A program made the translations under genes and the position numbers. From the NCBI RefSeq assembly GCF_052857255.1, contig NC_135500.1:47613772-47677771 (forward strand): a stretch of 64,000 nucleotides of DNA. The letters run 5' to 3'. Below the pieces are notes generated by a model. It had not been told where the DNA came from, ran no database searches, and saw only the letters and a list, made by a program, of their open reading frames with translations. The stretch comes from Amblyomma americanum (taxonomy: Eukaryota; Arthropoda; Arachnida; Ixodida; Ixodidae). Position 1 is the first letter of the stretch. Each line of letters begins with the position of its first letter. Below are positions 1 through 13,302 of this stretch, piece after piece.

Positions 1-2462
1 TAGAAATAGTTTGCACTCATGTAGCTTTTCCAACAGGCGACCTTATCTTTTGTGCTTGTTATAGGTCCCCATCCTCAACAGCTACTTTCTGCACTGATCT
101 TTATGATGTTCTTAACAAATTAATTCTCCGATACCCAAAATCACATTTATTCTTTCAAGGTGATTTCAATTTTCCAAATATAGTGTGGAAATCCGGTGTT
201 CTCTCTCTTAAGCAGCCATCCACCGAATGCGTCCATTTTTTAGACATCTGCGCCGACTTCAATCTAACACAGCTGATTCATGAACCTACAAGCACTAGCA
301 GTAGCTCCTCAAATACTTTAGACCTTTTTTTTTACCACAGCCCCTGATTTGGTCTCTACTCCGACGTACATGAAAGGAATCAGTGACCACTCTCTTCTCC
401 ACTTGACAATTAAGAAGACAGTTCGTTCTACGAAAGTCATGAAAACTATATGTAACTACAATGCCGCCGGTACCACATCCATCACAGCTGAACTAGAATC
501 ATTCCTTACTGAGTACACACTAAACTTTTCCAAACGTACCGTTGAAGAGAACTGGTTATTGTACAAGCACAAACTGCTTGCACTAATAGATCGCCATGTG
601 CCTAAAAGAAAGATAGTTTCTAATTCTGCTTCACCGTGGTTTACTGGAACCCTGCGCCGCCTACGCAACAAAAAGAAACGTATTTTTCGTCGTGCCAAAG
701 CAACTAAGCTTCCTGAACGCTGGGCTGCCTATCATCACATTCACGCGGAATACGCTATCGCAGTCAAAAATGCAAAAAAAAAAAAAAATTCGATAACACC
801 CTTCCATCACTTCTCAATCTAATCCACGCAAATTCTGGAATATTTTTGGTGGCAATGAAAGCAAAGTAATCAAACTAGCCCGTTCTGACGATGTCCCCAT
901 TCCTACGAACCAGTGCTGCTCCGTTTTAAATGATGTATTTTGTTCTGTTTTCCTCAAAAGTGCTCCCACTGCTCTTCCCTCTGTACCTAATTACTCTTAC
1001 TTGCCAATGAATTCTATTTCTATAGATTGGGCCGGCATTGCAAAGTTGATTGAAAGCGCGAAAATATCTTCTTCATCGGGTAAAGATTCAATCAATTGTA
1101 AAATGCTCAAAATTACTCAACCGTATCCCGCAATTATGCTTCGATGCTTTTTTCACAGTCTCTAGGTTCCTCAGTACTCCCAAGCGATTGGAGGGTTGGC
1201 AGGGTTGTTCCGGTCCCTAAATCAGGTAACACTCATTCCCCCGAAATCTATCGCTCTATATCACTCACAAGTATTCCATGTAAACTTTTGGAGCATGTTA
1301 TATATTCTCATCTCGTCAATTTCTTTGAGTCTAATTCCTTCTTTGCGGCTGAACAACACGGTTTTAGAAAGACGTTCTCATCCGAAACACAACTTATATG
1401 TTTTACTAATGACCTGTTTACCTACGCTGACATGATCTTCGATGTAGATTGCGTGTTTGTGGACTTTGCGAAAGCTTTCGATACTGTTTCACATGATCTC
1501 CTAATTCTTAAACTTAGCAAGCTTAACATTGATCCAAATGTTCTAAATTGGATTAAAAGCTTTCCGTCAAATCGAACTCAGTACGTTTCTGCTAACGACT
1601 GTTCATCTTCTCACATTTCCGTAACATAGGGCGTACCCCAGGGATCGGTACTGGAACCTCTTCTCTTCCTTATCTACATTAACGACCTTCCTAAATGCAT
1701 TTCCCATTCATCTATCAGGCTTTTCGCCGATGACTGCGTCATTTATCGCAAAATAACTGATCACAGTGATTCTATTAAGCTACAAGAAGATCTTAGCAGC
1801 ATATCTAACTGGTGCGATAAATGGTTCATGCGACTAAATGCTAACAAATGTAAAACAATGCATGTATCGCGTCGCACCAACATCCCTGACAACACGCCTA
1901 CTTACTATCATGGCATATGCACGTCGAACACGTCACTAATAACGCTAACCGGGTTCTTGGGTACCTACGTCGAAATATCTTTGCTGCGCCTCTGCCGATA
2001 AAACTAATATTGTACAAAACATTAGTGCGGCCAAAACTAGAATATGCATGCGCAGTATGGGATCCCATTCAAATCACACTAATAAACACACTTGAATCCA
2101 TTCAAAATCGCGCAGCCCGTTTTATCTTATCGAACTATTCCCGTCACGCCAGCATTACTTTCAAGAAAAGCACCCTTGCCCTGCCGGACCTTTCTTCGCG
2201 CCGTAAATGCTTTCGACTGTCTTTTTCATAGAATGTATCATCATAACCCTGTGTTAAAGTATCATCTTTTTGCTCGCCCATCACACATATCCTCCCGTTC
2301 TGACCACATGTTTAAAGTTGCTGTCCCATTTTTCAAAACAAAAGCGTGTCATAATTCATTTATTCCAAAAACCAGCGCAAACTGGAACGACCTTCCTCCC
2401 TCCATCGCTGCCATTTCTGACATTAACAACTTCAAGACCACTGTATTTTCTGCCGCCTTGTA
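1..2462 (+). mobile_element. CR1-like non-LTR retrotransposon, decayed ORF2
   Basis: This is a LINE ORF2 remnant entered in the middle of the apurinic-type endonuclease. From base 3 one reads CYRSPSS, then GDFNFPNIVW, then GISDHSLLH near 380, all typical of the endonuclease. Reverse transcriptase follows at about 1080-1900, with SISLTSIPCKLLEHVI, FVDFAKAFDTVSHDLL, GVPQGSVL and FADDCVIY (catalytic Asp pair kept). The CR1-type C-terminus NWNDLPPSIAAI ends at a stop at 2460-2462. Frame breaks fall at the T-run near 327-336, the A-run near 773-788, a TAG at 1627-1629, and near 1915, where about 20 residues before HVEHVTNNANR are missing. No RNase H is visible. The copy is dead. The family call rests on motif layout; a related jockey or L2 clade is possible. 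Confidence 0.85.
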
Positions 2463-3001
2463 AAATAATATTGTATAATATGCACTGTTTATGTTAAGTA
2501 CCAATACCACTCCTGTTCTAAGTGTTTAACGACTCTGTCTCTTTTCTCCCCCTTTCCCCCCTCCCCATGTGCCGCGCAGCGAAGGTGATCTCTAAATAGA
2601 GAGAGACAGTTGCACGCGCTGCACAGAACTATTTCCAACAAGAATAGAATCACAGAAGAAGAAGTGTTTAACGACTCAGTGGAGAAGGAGTCGCAATGCC
2701 TCTTTCCGGATCCTAGTGCCAACTGCCACGCACGTTTAGTGCAGGTTCCCAGTCATGCGCAGGGCCTGTTTTCAGTCTTTTGCAGAAAACATCCGCGGAA
2801 TTAGGCTATACACATTCTCATGCTGCACAGCAACTCAGACGTCTAACATGGACTGCAGAAAACTCACAAAACACCATGCTCTATCGTCGAGCGTCTTGAT
2901 ATTCCAGTAAGGTCGCCTCAGGTGCAAGGCATCCAGACGTTCAGTTACACAGTGTTTAGACCACAAACCGCATAAGCCCATGTCCTCTTCGCAGTACGTG
3001 T
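2463..3001. other. Unassigned sequence
   Basis: No gene or named repeat is recognised. A short direct repeat (gtgtttaacgact) occurs near 2521 and 2664, so part of this may be an unnamed repeat that truncates the 3' UTR of the preceding LINE. Open frames here are short and overlap on both strands. Confidence 0.4.
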
Positions 3002-3690
3002 ATCGTCTCATCATCATCAACAGCTTAACCACGTCCACTGCAGGACAAATGCCGCTAACATATTCTCTCCAATTAAACCTGTCCTGCGCCAGCTGCGACC
3101 ACCTTATCCCCGCAGACTTCTTAATCTCATCCGCCCACCTAAGTTTCTGTCACCTCCTGCCACGTGCTTGCCTTCTCCTGGTATCCACTCCGTTACCCTT
3201 AACGACCATCGGTTATCTTGCCACTGCATTACATGCCCCGCCCAAGCCCATTTCTTCCTCTTGATTTCGACTAGGATGTCATTAACCCGCGTTTGTTATC
3301 TCACGCACTCTTCCCGCTTCCGGTCTCTTAACATTGCACCTATCATTGCATGGCTCTCTGCGCTGTCCTTAACTTAAGCTTAACCCCTTTCATTAGCCTC
3401 CATGTTTCTGCCCCATAGGTGAGTACCAGTAAGGTACTGCGTCTATACACCCTCCTCTTGAGGGACATGGGCAAACTACTATCCACAGGCCGAGAGTGGC
3501 TGCCAAATTCGTTCCACCCCATTCTCATTCTCCTCATCATTTAACTCTTGTCGTCCGGATGCGCGGACGCTACCTGCCCTAAGATGTATTCCTTTACGGC
3601 TTGCTAGGCTTCGCTGCCTATCGTAAAGTATACCGTTCCCTTCCGAAACTGTTCAGCATTACTTTTGTGCATATTATTTTTGGACAGTAA
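3002..3690 (-). mobile_element. RTE-clade LINE, 3' fragment
   Basis: Read on the minus strand, the segment gives the C-terminal end of an RTE-type reverse transcriptase: a decayed YFTIGSEA stretch, then RRMRMGWNEFGSH, LPMSLKRRVY and VLTYGAETWRL (about 3690 down to 3343). A 3' UTR follows, ending in a short GAT-type trinucleotide run (catcatcatc on the plus strand at 3008-3017), a tail usual in RTE elements. The same region recurs in the longer RTE copy at 35885-38330, including the TYGAETWRLTK block. Several stops and frame shifts make it a dead, 5'-truncated copy. Confidence 0.75.
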
Positions 3691-6600
3691 TGTGTAGTCT
3701 CAATGCGCAGCCAGTAACGGTCTGCTTTGATCACTCACGCTGTACGGAAATGGTGAGCAACATGATTTTTCTTTTTTGCGAGCTTCGAAATGTGCTTGCT
3801 TCAGGTACCGGTAAAAATGGCCTCTTCCACCGCACGCAAGCGTTTCGAGCGAAAAGTCAGCACCGCTCATGTGAGCCGGGCTCAATTTCTCGCTTTTGTT
3901 TTGTTTTCTTTCTTTCTTTGCGTGAGGGTGAGGAAGGGCCGCGACTGCGCGTCCTCCCGGCTACGCCCTGCGTGTTTCTCTCCTTGCCGAAAGGAGCGCA
4001 CCGCATGACATCTGCCACACTAGGGACGCAGGCGCTGCACATACAAGCGGCGGGGAAGCGGAGTCGACACCGAAGCACTGCTGAATAGCTTTCCGGCCAA
4101 TCCGTGCTACGCCTACGCCTCTGGCCGTGCCTACGCCTTTCATTCCCCCGACACCGATGCAGCGCGTTATGCCTTCATTTGGTACACGGCACCAACGGGG
4201 GTGGCCCTTCGAGCTACCCCTCCATCATCTTCTTCCAAGCCCACTAGGATAACGCACAGCCTCCTAATTATGTACTCGCGTATGCTGCGCACACTATACG
4301 TGGCGGTGTGTACACTTGTACATCCTCTGTCAAAAGTTTCGAGCCGCCGCGTCGTGTGGCTCATTATTAATTGCCAGCGTTACAAATCTATTGAAGGTAA
4401 GAGGAACGCTCTTCCAAGATTAACAATTCCACGGACGGTATCGATTCCGACACTAGAGAGCTTAGAAGCAAACCTACCTGGGCTCTAAACTTTAGAAAAA
4501 GGCTGTGGGTACTACAGCATCAAATGAAACGCTAAATAAAAAAAAAAACTGGAAAATGTTACACTAGAGAGGCAGAATACTGGAGCGGTTGAGTTTCGCA
4601 TCGAAGGCCTGAAGACCGCTCTTTTGAAGTGTTAATAGGCCACGCCTGCATTTCCTCTTGAGCCGCTAATATTTTTTTATTGTTCGTGCTCACGTTTCAG
4701 TTGCTTCGCTCCCGTTTCATTTGACGCTGATCGCACATAGGCGCTCAACTGTTGTGCAGCTGAAATAGCACCTGTGCGGTTATACCGGGTGTGCGGGATT
4801 CCACCGAAGCAGCTCAGTGCTCCGTATATTATGCTTCTTAGAAGCGTATAAAATGTACACCCCATAGACTAACATGGCAATGGATGCAGTGCACGTATGC
4901 AGGCACTAGGCAGATCCGCTGCGCGGAATGTAACATGCAGTCTAACGAGTGGCGATGCGGTGGCCCTGTCGCCGATTCTTCCACACGTTGACGGGCTCCT
5001 GCTATAGCATCTCCGTCCGAGAGTGCACTTGAGCTATAGTGCCAGCACTGAGCGGTTATCTGCGGGAACATGTGCCCCGGAGAAGTTCTAAAGTTTCTCC
5101 GTGTTGCCTGCTAGTATCCTAACATAGCGCGGCAATGGTTTGGCCACAGCTGAAAGGGTTAGACGATATACAAACGTCAGGCTTTCAGAGCTGCTTCGAG
5201 CCCTTCAAGAAGGGTACCACGCAGCTTAGACGGCCAACCTGAGCAAGGTACGCCTGCCTTCATCTCTCCTAGAGGGGCGGGCCGCTCGGGATGCGGATGG
5301 TTGCTCGAGCTAAACGGCCTCGAATCGTCACAATCTGTGGTCACTACAATTTCTTTGGCTCGGAGGCTTCCCTGTCCTCTACACCTATCCTGATATGCTC
5401 AGTGGCGTGGACGAGGCGTTATTTCTCTTATTAATATACGAAGACGCAACATATAGACCTGCCCTGCCCTCTAGGGCATCCTGGAAGTCACAAAGGCACA
5501 ACTGTAGCAGCGGACTCCATTATCGGTCTGTCATGAATCGACGCGCCCATTCTTTGAAACGTTAGCTGTCCTTAGTACTTTTTGTGCCGTTGAGGTCGGC
5601 GGCCGGAAGCCCACCGCTGGGCATGGAACCGCCGGTAAAAGTGCATCTCCCACCTACGACCCCAGCACCTGCCAGCCCCTCCTGAATATGACGCGAATGC
5701 GCTAACCGGAGGTTACCGCTGCGGTCGCTTAGTGGTTAGAGCCCCGCTCCAATTACATCCACTCTAAACGTCTGCACATGTTCACCATCACAAGCCAGAT
5801 ATCGATGGACCACTCGCACCGAAAACTCATAACCGCGATGCGATTTCTTTGTTCTTTTCAGAAGATACGCACATGATAGCGATCACCCCTCGACTTCTAT
5901 CGCGGAAGAAAATCCGTTATCGGTAGAATTCCATTATCAGTGACACAACAAAAGTCACCCGGACACCACCACAAAGGGCAGCGATCGATTGAAAGGGGCA
6001 CACCAAAGGGGCAGCAGCTGCAGTCTCTTGAAATACTCCCACTCAGGCAGATCTCCCTGCTTATTAAGTTTTAAGGAAACCGCAGTTTGCCTGTGCGTCG
6101 CAACAACAGCGGGCAGTGGCTCGACGGGCGAGCATGTATTGACTCAGAGTGCGCTTTTTCACACTTATACCACGCCTGCCAGCAAGCTCTCTCCGCCATC
6201 GATCCTGATTGCCATGCTTCGGCGCACACAGGCCGGGCTGATCTCCGCCAGCTGGCCTTCACTAAATGGCAACTCCCGAGACTTTCCTAACCCTAATGAT
6301 CGCATTACATTTGGACCTCCTCGCTCTTCCGCTATACAAAATTATCGAAATATTGAGTAAAAAGCTCAAAACAGAAGTAAGATAGACGAAAGCTGTAATG
6401 CCCGGATGAAGGAATTGTTTAGCGCGAGATACAGCTCACTTCACAAACACAAGAAGAATTGGCCCGTCTCTTGTTTCCAGCGCCGCTTCCAATGCTACAC
6501 ATTGTCACGGTGTTGGTGAGCGCCACCTGGAAATATATCTGTTTTGGGCACACGCCACTTTGCAAATTTAATTTAACGTAGACGCTAGCACGCTGACAAC

Positions 6601-6888
6601 AAAAAGGGGCCTTTACCGCGTGCGTGAGATCGGCCATATCATTCAAAGGCCGCAAAAATCTGGTGAGATACTTTGCACTGAAATTCGTCTTGCTCGTTCA
6701 AAACTTTTGCAGTTCATCCGCCCTCCATAATGTGCCTTCAAACTACGACTAGATAACCTACACGTTGGAAAAAAGTCCTTTAGTTACAACCCCCTTCTGC
6801 CGCGGTGACGGAATGTACGGCACGTGTTCCCAACGCCGATGGTAGCGAATAACGCGCAACGAATCGTGTTCACAACAGCCGTCCTCCG
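3691..6888. other. 3.2 kb with no recognised gene
   Basis: Short overlapping open frames occur on both strands (for example 3690-4088, 5989-6360 and 6419-6655), but none shows a domain I recognise and none is clearly preferred over the opposite strand. There is an A-run near 4540. A weak tRNA A-box-like stretch lies near 5715-5755, but I find no B box after it, so I do not call a SINE. Confidence 0.4.
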
Positions 6889-7947
6889 TCATACCTCGAC
6901 ATCCATATCGCATTCACCAACATTAGGAGCCTAATTCCAAAGCGTGACCAGCTTCTTAGCTTTATCGACGACATTGAAGTGCACATTATCATTCTAACTG
7001 AAACCCGGTTAACTGAAGATATCCTCGATAACGAAGTGCTTCCCGCAAGTCTTAACTTCACCATGTACCATCATGATCGCAGAAACCGTGGAGGGGGGGG
7101 GGGGCGTTCTAATAGCTGTAATAAATACATCGTCATCATCCTTAGTGTACCACGACGACGTACTACAATTATCATGGGTTTCTGTGAAACTATCACCTCA
7201 ACCGTGAAAGCTATAACTGGCATTTGTTGCCGGCCACCCGATTATGGGCCATCTTTCAGCAACTCACTCTACCTTAGGTTATTATATTAGGGATAACTTC
7301 CCCAACTCACCTATTTTTCTATTCGGCGATCTTAATTTCCCCCAGATGAACTGGCCTTTACTTAGTGTACCTTTTTAATCGTAGTCCAGTGAGTCCGAGC
7401 AATTCCTCGACCTAACCCTCGATTTCAGTCTCCATCAAACCATTACACTTCCGACGAGAGGGAATAACGCCCATGACCTCTTGCTGACGTGCAGTTCTGA
7501 AGACACAAAAGGCGTAACGGCTCTTCCTGGACTCAGTGACCATGCCCTTTTACACATTTCCATGCCACCACTGCTGAAAGATCAACCGCTGAAAAGATGA
7601 TATTCAATTACAATAAAGCGAACTTCGATGCCATCAACGCGGAACTTACACGATTTTATGAGCATTTTTGCGAGTCTAACCTATCAACAAGAGTTAATCA
7701 TAACTGGGACTTATAGAAAACAGCAGTGATAAACCTCAGAAACAAATACATCCCAAAAATAAATATTAGGTACGAACATGACAACGAGTGGTGTACCGTA
7801 AGCCTGAAACGTCTCCTAAAGAGCAAAAAGCGCCTATATCGATTAGCAAAGAAATCTAGCTCCCCTACTACATAAGACCGATATTATTCGTGTACAAAAC
7901 ATATATTGAAAGCCTAGCTGCAGCAAAAAGTAAATTGTTTTCCATCT
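6889..7947 (+). mobile_element. CR1-like LINE (outer copy), endonuclease half
   Basis: This is the 5' part of a LINE ORF2 that resumes at 10169. The endonuclease is readable across frame shifts: FTNIRSLIPKRDQLL near 6910, VHIIILTETRLTEDIL at 6979-7025, GGVLIAV after a run of 12 to 13 G at about 7090, FLFGDLNFPQMNW near 7320, and LPGLSDHALLHIS near 7530. The linker to the reverse transcriptase continues through a KSKKRLYRLAKK stretch near 7830 to KSKLFSIS at about 7925-7947, where the antisense LINE begins. Multiple stops make it nonfunctional. The G-run may itself cause a frame shift. Confidence 0.8.
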
Positions 7948-10168
7948 CATTTAATTTATTTACCCTCAGGGCCGTTAGGCGTTACAGAGGGGAGTGCGAA
8001 TAACATACAAGTACAAAAAACAAAAACAGCAGCTAAAAAAATTGAATACAGTTACAGCACACACTGGTTTAATATAAATAACAGCACTAGCAAAAGGCAG
8101 CATTACACAAAACAAACCACAAAAGAAAACAGCAGCTAATAAAATAAAACATAAATATAGACAGAGACATATAAAATTAGTAACAGCGTTACGAAAGGCA
8201 ACAGTATCAGTAATTTCAGCAATATCGTGGGGAAGGTGATTCCAGCTGACACAAGCTCTAGGTATGAATGAATCGTGAAAACATCTCGTGGGACAAGGAG
8301 GGATACAAACTTTGTGGCGGTGATCAATGCGTGCTGAAATATACGATGGTCGTTTTAACAACCTCTCTTTAAGATAAGGATTATGGTAAATTTTGTGAAA
8401 AGTACATAATGAAGCTATTGACCTGCGATGGGAAAGAAGCGGGAGGGAAAGGTTGGCTTTCATGGCAGTTACACTACTAGTACGATGATAGTTGGAAAGT
8501 ATGAAACGACAACCCCGGTTTTGAACTGATTCTAAGACAGAAATGAGAGATTCGACCCCAGAGTTCCACACCGATGAAGCATATTCCAATTTAGAGCGGA
8601 CCAACGTTTTGTGAAGTAGTAGTTTTAATGAACTCGGTGCACATGAAAAATTTCTGCGAAGGTATCGAAGGATGCGGTTAGCGTTATTTATAATGTAGTC
8701 AACATGAGGTTTAGAAGACAGGTTAGAAGAGACATGAACACCCAGATATTTATAAGACAACACAGTTTCAAGAGTGATGCCATTAATGCAGTAGGTAGAG
8801 TGTGTAGTAGAAAGACGAGAAATGGGCAAATGCTTGCATTTAGTAATGTTTAGCTTCATATTCCACAGGTTACACCAATTCAGTACCTTGTTAATATCTG
8901 ACTCAAGAACAGATACATCATTATCGTCAATAACTTCGCTGTAAATAACAAAGTCATCGGAAAAAAGACAAACGGAAGACGATATAGTAGTTGTTAAGTC
9001 GTTTATATAAATGAGAAAGAGGAGGGGCCTAAGAACGGACCCCTGAGGCACACCAGAGCCAACAGGCGAGGATTCTGAATTGACGTTATTTGCTGTTACG
9101 AACTGACTTCGGTTTGAAAGAAAACAATACAACCATGCAAGTAATGTGGAATCGATGTTAAGGCTGTTTAGTTTAAGAAAAAGAAGCTCATGTGAAACCT
9201 TGTCAAATGCTTAAGAAAAATCCATAAATATAGAATCAGCGCGGGATCCGCGATCTAGAATGCAATGCAAGTCATTTGTGAAGCATATGAGTTGCGTTTC
9301 GCATGAAAATGATTCACGGAAGCCGTGTTGGGCATTACTGAAAAAGCAATTGGATTCTAAAAAGGTAGCAAGATGAGAGTAGATGACATGCTCCATGATT
9401 TTACATGGAATGCTGGTGAGCGACACAGGGCGAAAGTTATCAGGGCAATGTTTATCGCCAGACTTGTGCAGCGGAATCACCCTCCCAACCTTCCAGTCAT
9501 TGGGAATACAGCCTGTTTACAGAGACTGGTCAAACAGTTTGGTAAGGATCATTGAACTGTACATCTTTGTATTAACCAGAAATTTCGAATTAATGTTATC
9601 GACGCCACAGGAGGAAGAAATTTTAAGGTTTTCAATTATTCTCAGGATGCCGGTTGTGGCAAAAAGAATTGGATCCATGGGAAAAGCGTCCAAGACCGGA
9701 CACTCCTGATTGGTAAGGCAAACATTTCCAGAAAAAGCAGCAACAAAAACACTATTAAGAACCCTAGCGCATTCATTAGGTGAATATGCAACGCCGTCAG
9801 AAGATGTAAGAAGTATTGACGAACTATCTTTCTGGTTCACAATGTTCCAAAACTGTCTAGGGTTATTAATCAGCAGAGCAGTCAAAGTACTGTTAAAGAA
9901 GGAGTCCTAGCTTAGCATTTTTCAGAGCTAATTTGTACTCAGCGGCCGCAGAAAGGTAACCGTCCCATCGTTGTTGCGAATTCGATGATTTGGCCGAGCG
10001 AAACAAACGCTTTTTCTTATTCGATATCCTTTTTAAAATGATATTAAACCATGGTGATGGTCTATTAGACCGCAAAAGTCTTAGTGGCACAAATGTATTA
10101 GTGAAACGTTCAACAGTGTCCCTAAACAATTCCCAGTTAGTGTTACTTAGAATCCTACAGTCGAACCC
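7948..10168 (-). mobile_element. CR1-like LINE nested in another LINE, 5'-truncated
   Basis: This minus-strand copy belongs to the same family as the element at 17300-21855: the 3' ends match (CCTGAGGGTA followed by an A/T-rich tail, here at 7948-7975). From 10168 downward it reads NWELFRDTVERF, SPWFNIILKRISNKKKRLFRSA, INNPRQFWNIVN, then reverse transcriptase with PVSLTSIPCKIMEHVIYS, SGVPQGSVLRPLLFLIYIND and FSDDFVIY. The last open stretch (9132-7975) runs through the C-terminal SWNHLPHDIAEI block into the 3' UTR. It starts in the linker before the reverse transcriptase, so about 60 percent of a full element is absent. Frame shifts near 9905, 9500 and 9210 inactivate it. Confidence 0.87.
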
Positions 10169-12180
10169 CAACAAATTCTGGCGCATCCTATCCCCTAGGT
10201 CTCACCCGAACCAAGTAGCGCCTATGGGAACTGATGAGGAACCAGACGAACCAGAACAGTTAGCCATCGTTTTGGACCGCTATTTCGTCTCGGTGTTTTT
10301 TCCTGCAAACAGCTTTACCGCCATAACTTCACCAGGAGCCTCAGCAGTTACGATGCCTATGATCCAGGTTAATGCCTACAGTACGAGCAGCCTTATTGCT
10401 TCTCAAAAATTGTCTTCGTCAGCAGGCTCAGACCATGTCAATAGTAAATTACTAAAAAACACATCCGCGACCTCGGATTCGATACTACTATTAATCCAGT
10501 CTTTACAATCGGGGAAGTTCCGGATGATTGGAAAATTGCCCAAATCATCCCAGTCTTTAAATCCGGTGACCGCAAATCAGCCTCCAACTACTGTCCTATT
10601 TCTCTAACGAGTGTGTCATCAAAACTGCTCGAACACATTATATCCACGAACCTAAGGACACATCTTGGATCTAACGACTTCTTTTATCCGCACCAGCATG
10701 GTATTAGGAAACACCTTTCATGTGAAACCCAGCTTGCCCGGTTCATACACGATTTGCTCTAATCCATGGGTGACAACCTTCAAATAGATGCTATATTCCT
10801 CGATTACTCCAAAGCATTTGATCGGGCCCCCCACAACCATTTACATCGAAAGCTTTCATCACTAGGAATTCCCGTCAACCTAATCCATGCATTGGATAGA
10901 AAATTTTCTTTCAGGGCACAAGCAGTTCACTTCTACAATTGATAGCCACTCTCCTTTTTCCAGTGTAAAATCGGGAGTCCCTCAGGGCACCGGACTGCCA
11001 CCACTACTATTTGCATTAATGACCTCTCTTGCAATCTAAAATCTGAATTACGGCTTTTTTCGGACGATTTCGTCATATACAGAGTGATTAGGGCGTCCAA
11101 CGATTCATCTTTGCTTCAGTCCGATCTTGACACACTCTCCTCTTGGTGTGATAAATCCCTCCTCCCCTTAAACATTAAAAAATGCAAATCCATGTCGTTC
11201 ACCAGAAAACGCACCATGAATCAGCATCAAAACAGCATTGGCTCATTTTCCATTGACACCGCATTATCCTACAGATACCATGGCTACCATCTAATACCAT
11301 CGCTATCATGGGTAACTCAAGTTCGAAACATCTGCGCTGAAGCCTCACGCACACTCATATAGCTGCGCCGTAACTTGAAAGCCGCATCCCCTGGCATAAA
11401 AAAAAACTAGCATATAGATATTTATTCGCCCAAAACCAGAATATGCGTCATCCATCTGGCACTTACCACTAGCGTATCTCGCAGTTGATGTTGAAGTCGT
11501 AGGGAATCGCGCCATCCGATTTATAACATCTTGCTATTCAAGGAAAACCAGTATCAACGCGCTGAAACAGTCCCTTTGCATTCCATCATTCGTGTCACGC
11601 TGCGTCACATCTCGACTCTGTCTTCTTCATCATTTCTATTATCACCCACGCACGAGACACGAAAAGCTACAACCCTGCACAGGACGTCTAGCCGCCTAAA
11701 GCATGACCATAGCATTGCACGCATCAACTGTCGCACCTTAGCACTGAAGTCTTCATTTTTTCCGGACGCGATAGCTCTATGGAATGGCCTAGCAAATCCC
11801 ATCGCGTCATGCACTAATCGCCAATCATTCCGGGAAAAACTAAGCGACCATTTTTCATGAGGGCAAAAAGTTTTCGCCATATTCACGTCGGCCCTTTGCT
11901 GTTTGTTGTTACTTTTCTTTTTGATGGCATGCCTTTTGGTCTGTATCTTTCTCTTGTATTAGTGTTGCATATATAATTTTTTTCCTGTTTCGATCCCGTG
12001 CATTCCGCTTAGCATTGTATACGCGTAACAAGATCATTTAACTGTCACATACTGTTTTTTTGTTATTGTTCTGTTTTGTTAAATTATTCTTTCTCTGTTT
12101 GATATGTTCTTGTCACAAAAATTTTGACTTTGCTCCCCCTTATGTAATGTCTTCGGGCCTTTAAGGAAAAAAATAAATGA
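10169..12180 (+). mobile_element. CR1-like LINE (outer copy), reverse transcriptase half and 3' end
   Basis: The element opened at 6889 resumes here. NPNKFWRILSPR at 10169 follows directly on the linker lost at 7947. Reverse transcriptase follows with ISLTSVSSKLLEHII, DAIFLDYSKAFDRAPHN near 10790, a damaged PQGT site near 10980, and LRLFSDDFVIYR near 11055. The CR1-like C-terminus (FFPDAIALWNGL) ends at a stop at 11858-11860. The 3' UTR ends GTAATGTCTTCGGGCC followed by an A-rich AAATAAATG tail near 12145-12180, similar to the tail of the 17300-21855 element. Many stops and frame shifts are present. Confidence 0.82.
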
Positions 12181-12486
12181 AATGCAACATCTGGACAAGG
12201 CGAGACAAAGCGAACTTGACGCAGCATTTAATGGCCCTGAAAACACGAAAGCTCGCTGACACGGCGTTCCACGGGCAACTCAATTCTTACTTGAGCAAAC
12301 GTTGCGAACGAAAAACTCGCCAGATTGTGCTTGAAACACAGCCGCATATGTGAGGCCTCGGAATTGAATAATGTGGAGGACGTGAGCAGAGTGGATCAAG
12401 TGACCTTTGACGCGCGCACCGTTCGTGTGCTTCTCCCATAGTCCACAATATAGTTCATTGCATGCTCTTGTTAAAACTAATCGCAT

Positions 12487-12646
12487 TGCTCCGGAGCCCT
12501 CCACTACGGCACCTCTTTCTTCCTTTCTTCTTTCACTCCCTCCCTTATCCCTTCCCATACGGCGCGGTTCAGGTGTCCAACGATATATGAGACAGATACT
12601 GCGCCATTTCCTTTCCCCAAAAAACCAATTATATATATATTGCTCC
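12487..12646 (+). repeat. SINE family 1, 3' part
   Basis: The block running from the CTCCACTACGGCACC box through the pyrimidine-rich stretch, CGGCGCGGTTCAGGTGTCC and GATATATGAGACAG to CCAATT, ending in a TA-rich tail, matches the 3' half of the complete SINE at 39729-40044. The tRNA-like head is missing, so the copy is 5'-truncated. Confidence 0.8.
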
Positions 12647-13105
12647 CAGGGGAGGTACTTATAAGGACCAGTCACGCCTTCAGGAAAGAACTGAACGCAA
12701 GTCTAAATTGCACAGCGGGTCTCGCACAAGGAAGATATTTATTTATTTTGATTACTTACTAGCGGGCCTCTAGGAGCTCAAGATACGTGTTATCGTGCAC
12801 GTCAGTCGGGGCAACTCGATTACGGATGAACAGACGTGGCGAGCGCTGCGTGAGTGTGCTTCATTCCAAGATGGTATGGAGCACACGTGGAAGGGAGGTG
12901 TATGCGCGGCTAGATTGCCCCTCCCCCCCCCCCCCCCCAATCGAACCACGAGTACGGAAGGACGAAGCGAATAAATTGAGCTGTCAATTTGGCAGAACAA
13001 AGAAATGAGTCGCAGCCGCTACTAAGGACAATGATGATCAGTGCGTCTGGCGGTGCATGGAGACGTCGTCGAAAAGCGGAATATTCAACGAAACCGTAAA
13101 GCGCA
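12647..13105. other. Unassigned, with a C homopolymer
   Basis: No gene is recognised. A run of 16 C lies at 12923-12938. Open frames spanning it translate to proline or glycine runs and are not credible genes. Confidence 0.4.
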
Positions 13106-13274
13106 GTGCACGTTGAAGATCCAAAGGTGGTCGAAATTATCCCGGAGCCCTCCACTACGGCACCTCTTTCTTCCTTTCACTCCCTCCTTTATCCCTTCCC
13201 TTACGGCGCGGTTCAGATGTCCACCGAGATATGTGCGAGAATTACTGCGCCATTTCCTTTAATCAGAAACCAAT
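13106..13274 (+). repeat. SINE family 1, 3' part
   Basis: It starts at the internal box resembling GTGCACGTTAAAGATCC and continues through CTCCACTACGGCACC, CTTACGGCGCGGTTCAG and ATATGTGCGAGA to the CCAATT end. The A and B boxes are absent. Confidence 0.75.
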
Positions 13275-13302
13275 TTTCAGTCCTTTGTTAATGTACCACC
13301 CG

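Noticed and set aside
5715..5760. tRNA-like SINE head
   Set aside because: Only an A-box-like stretch; no B box or SINE body follows.
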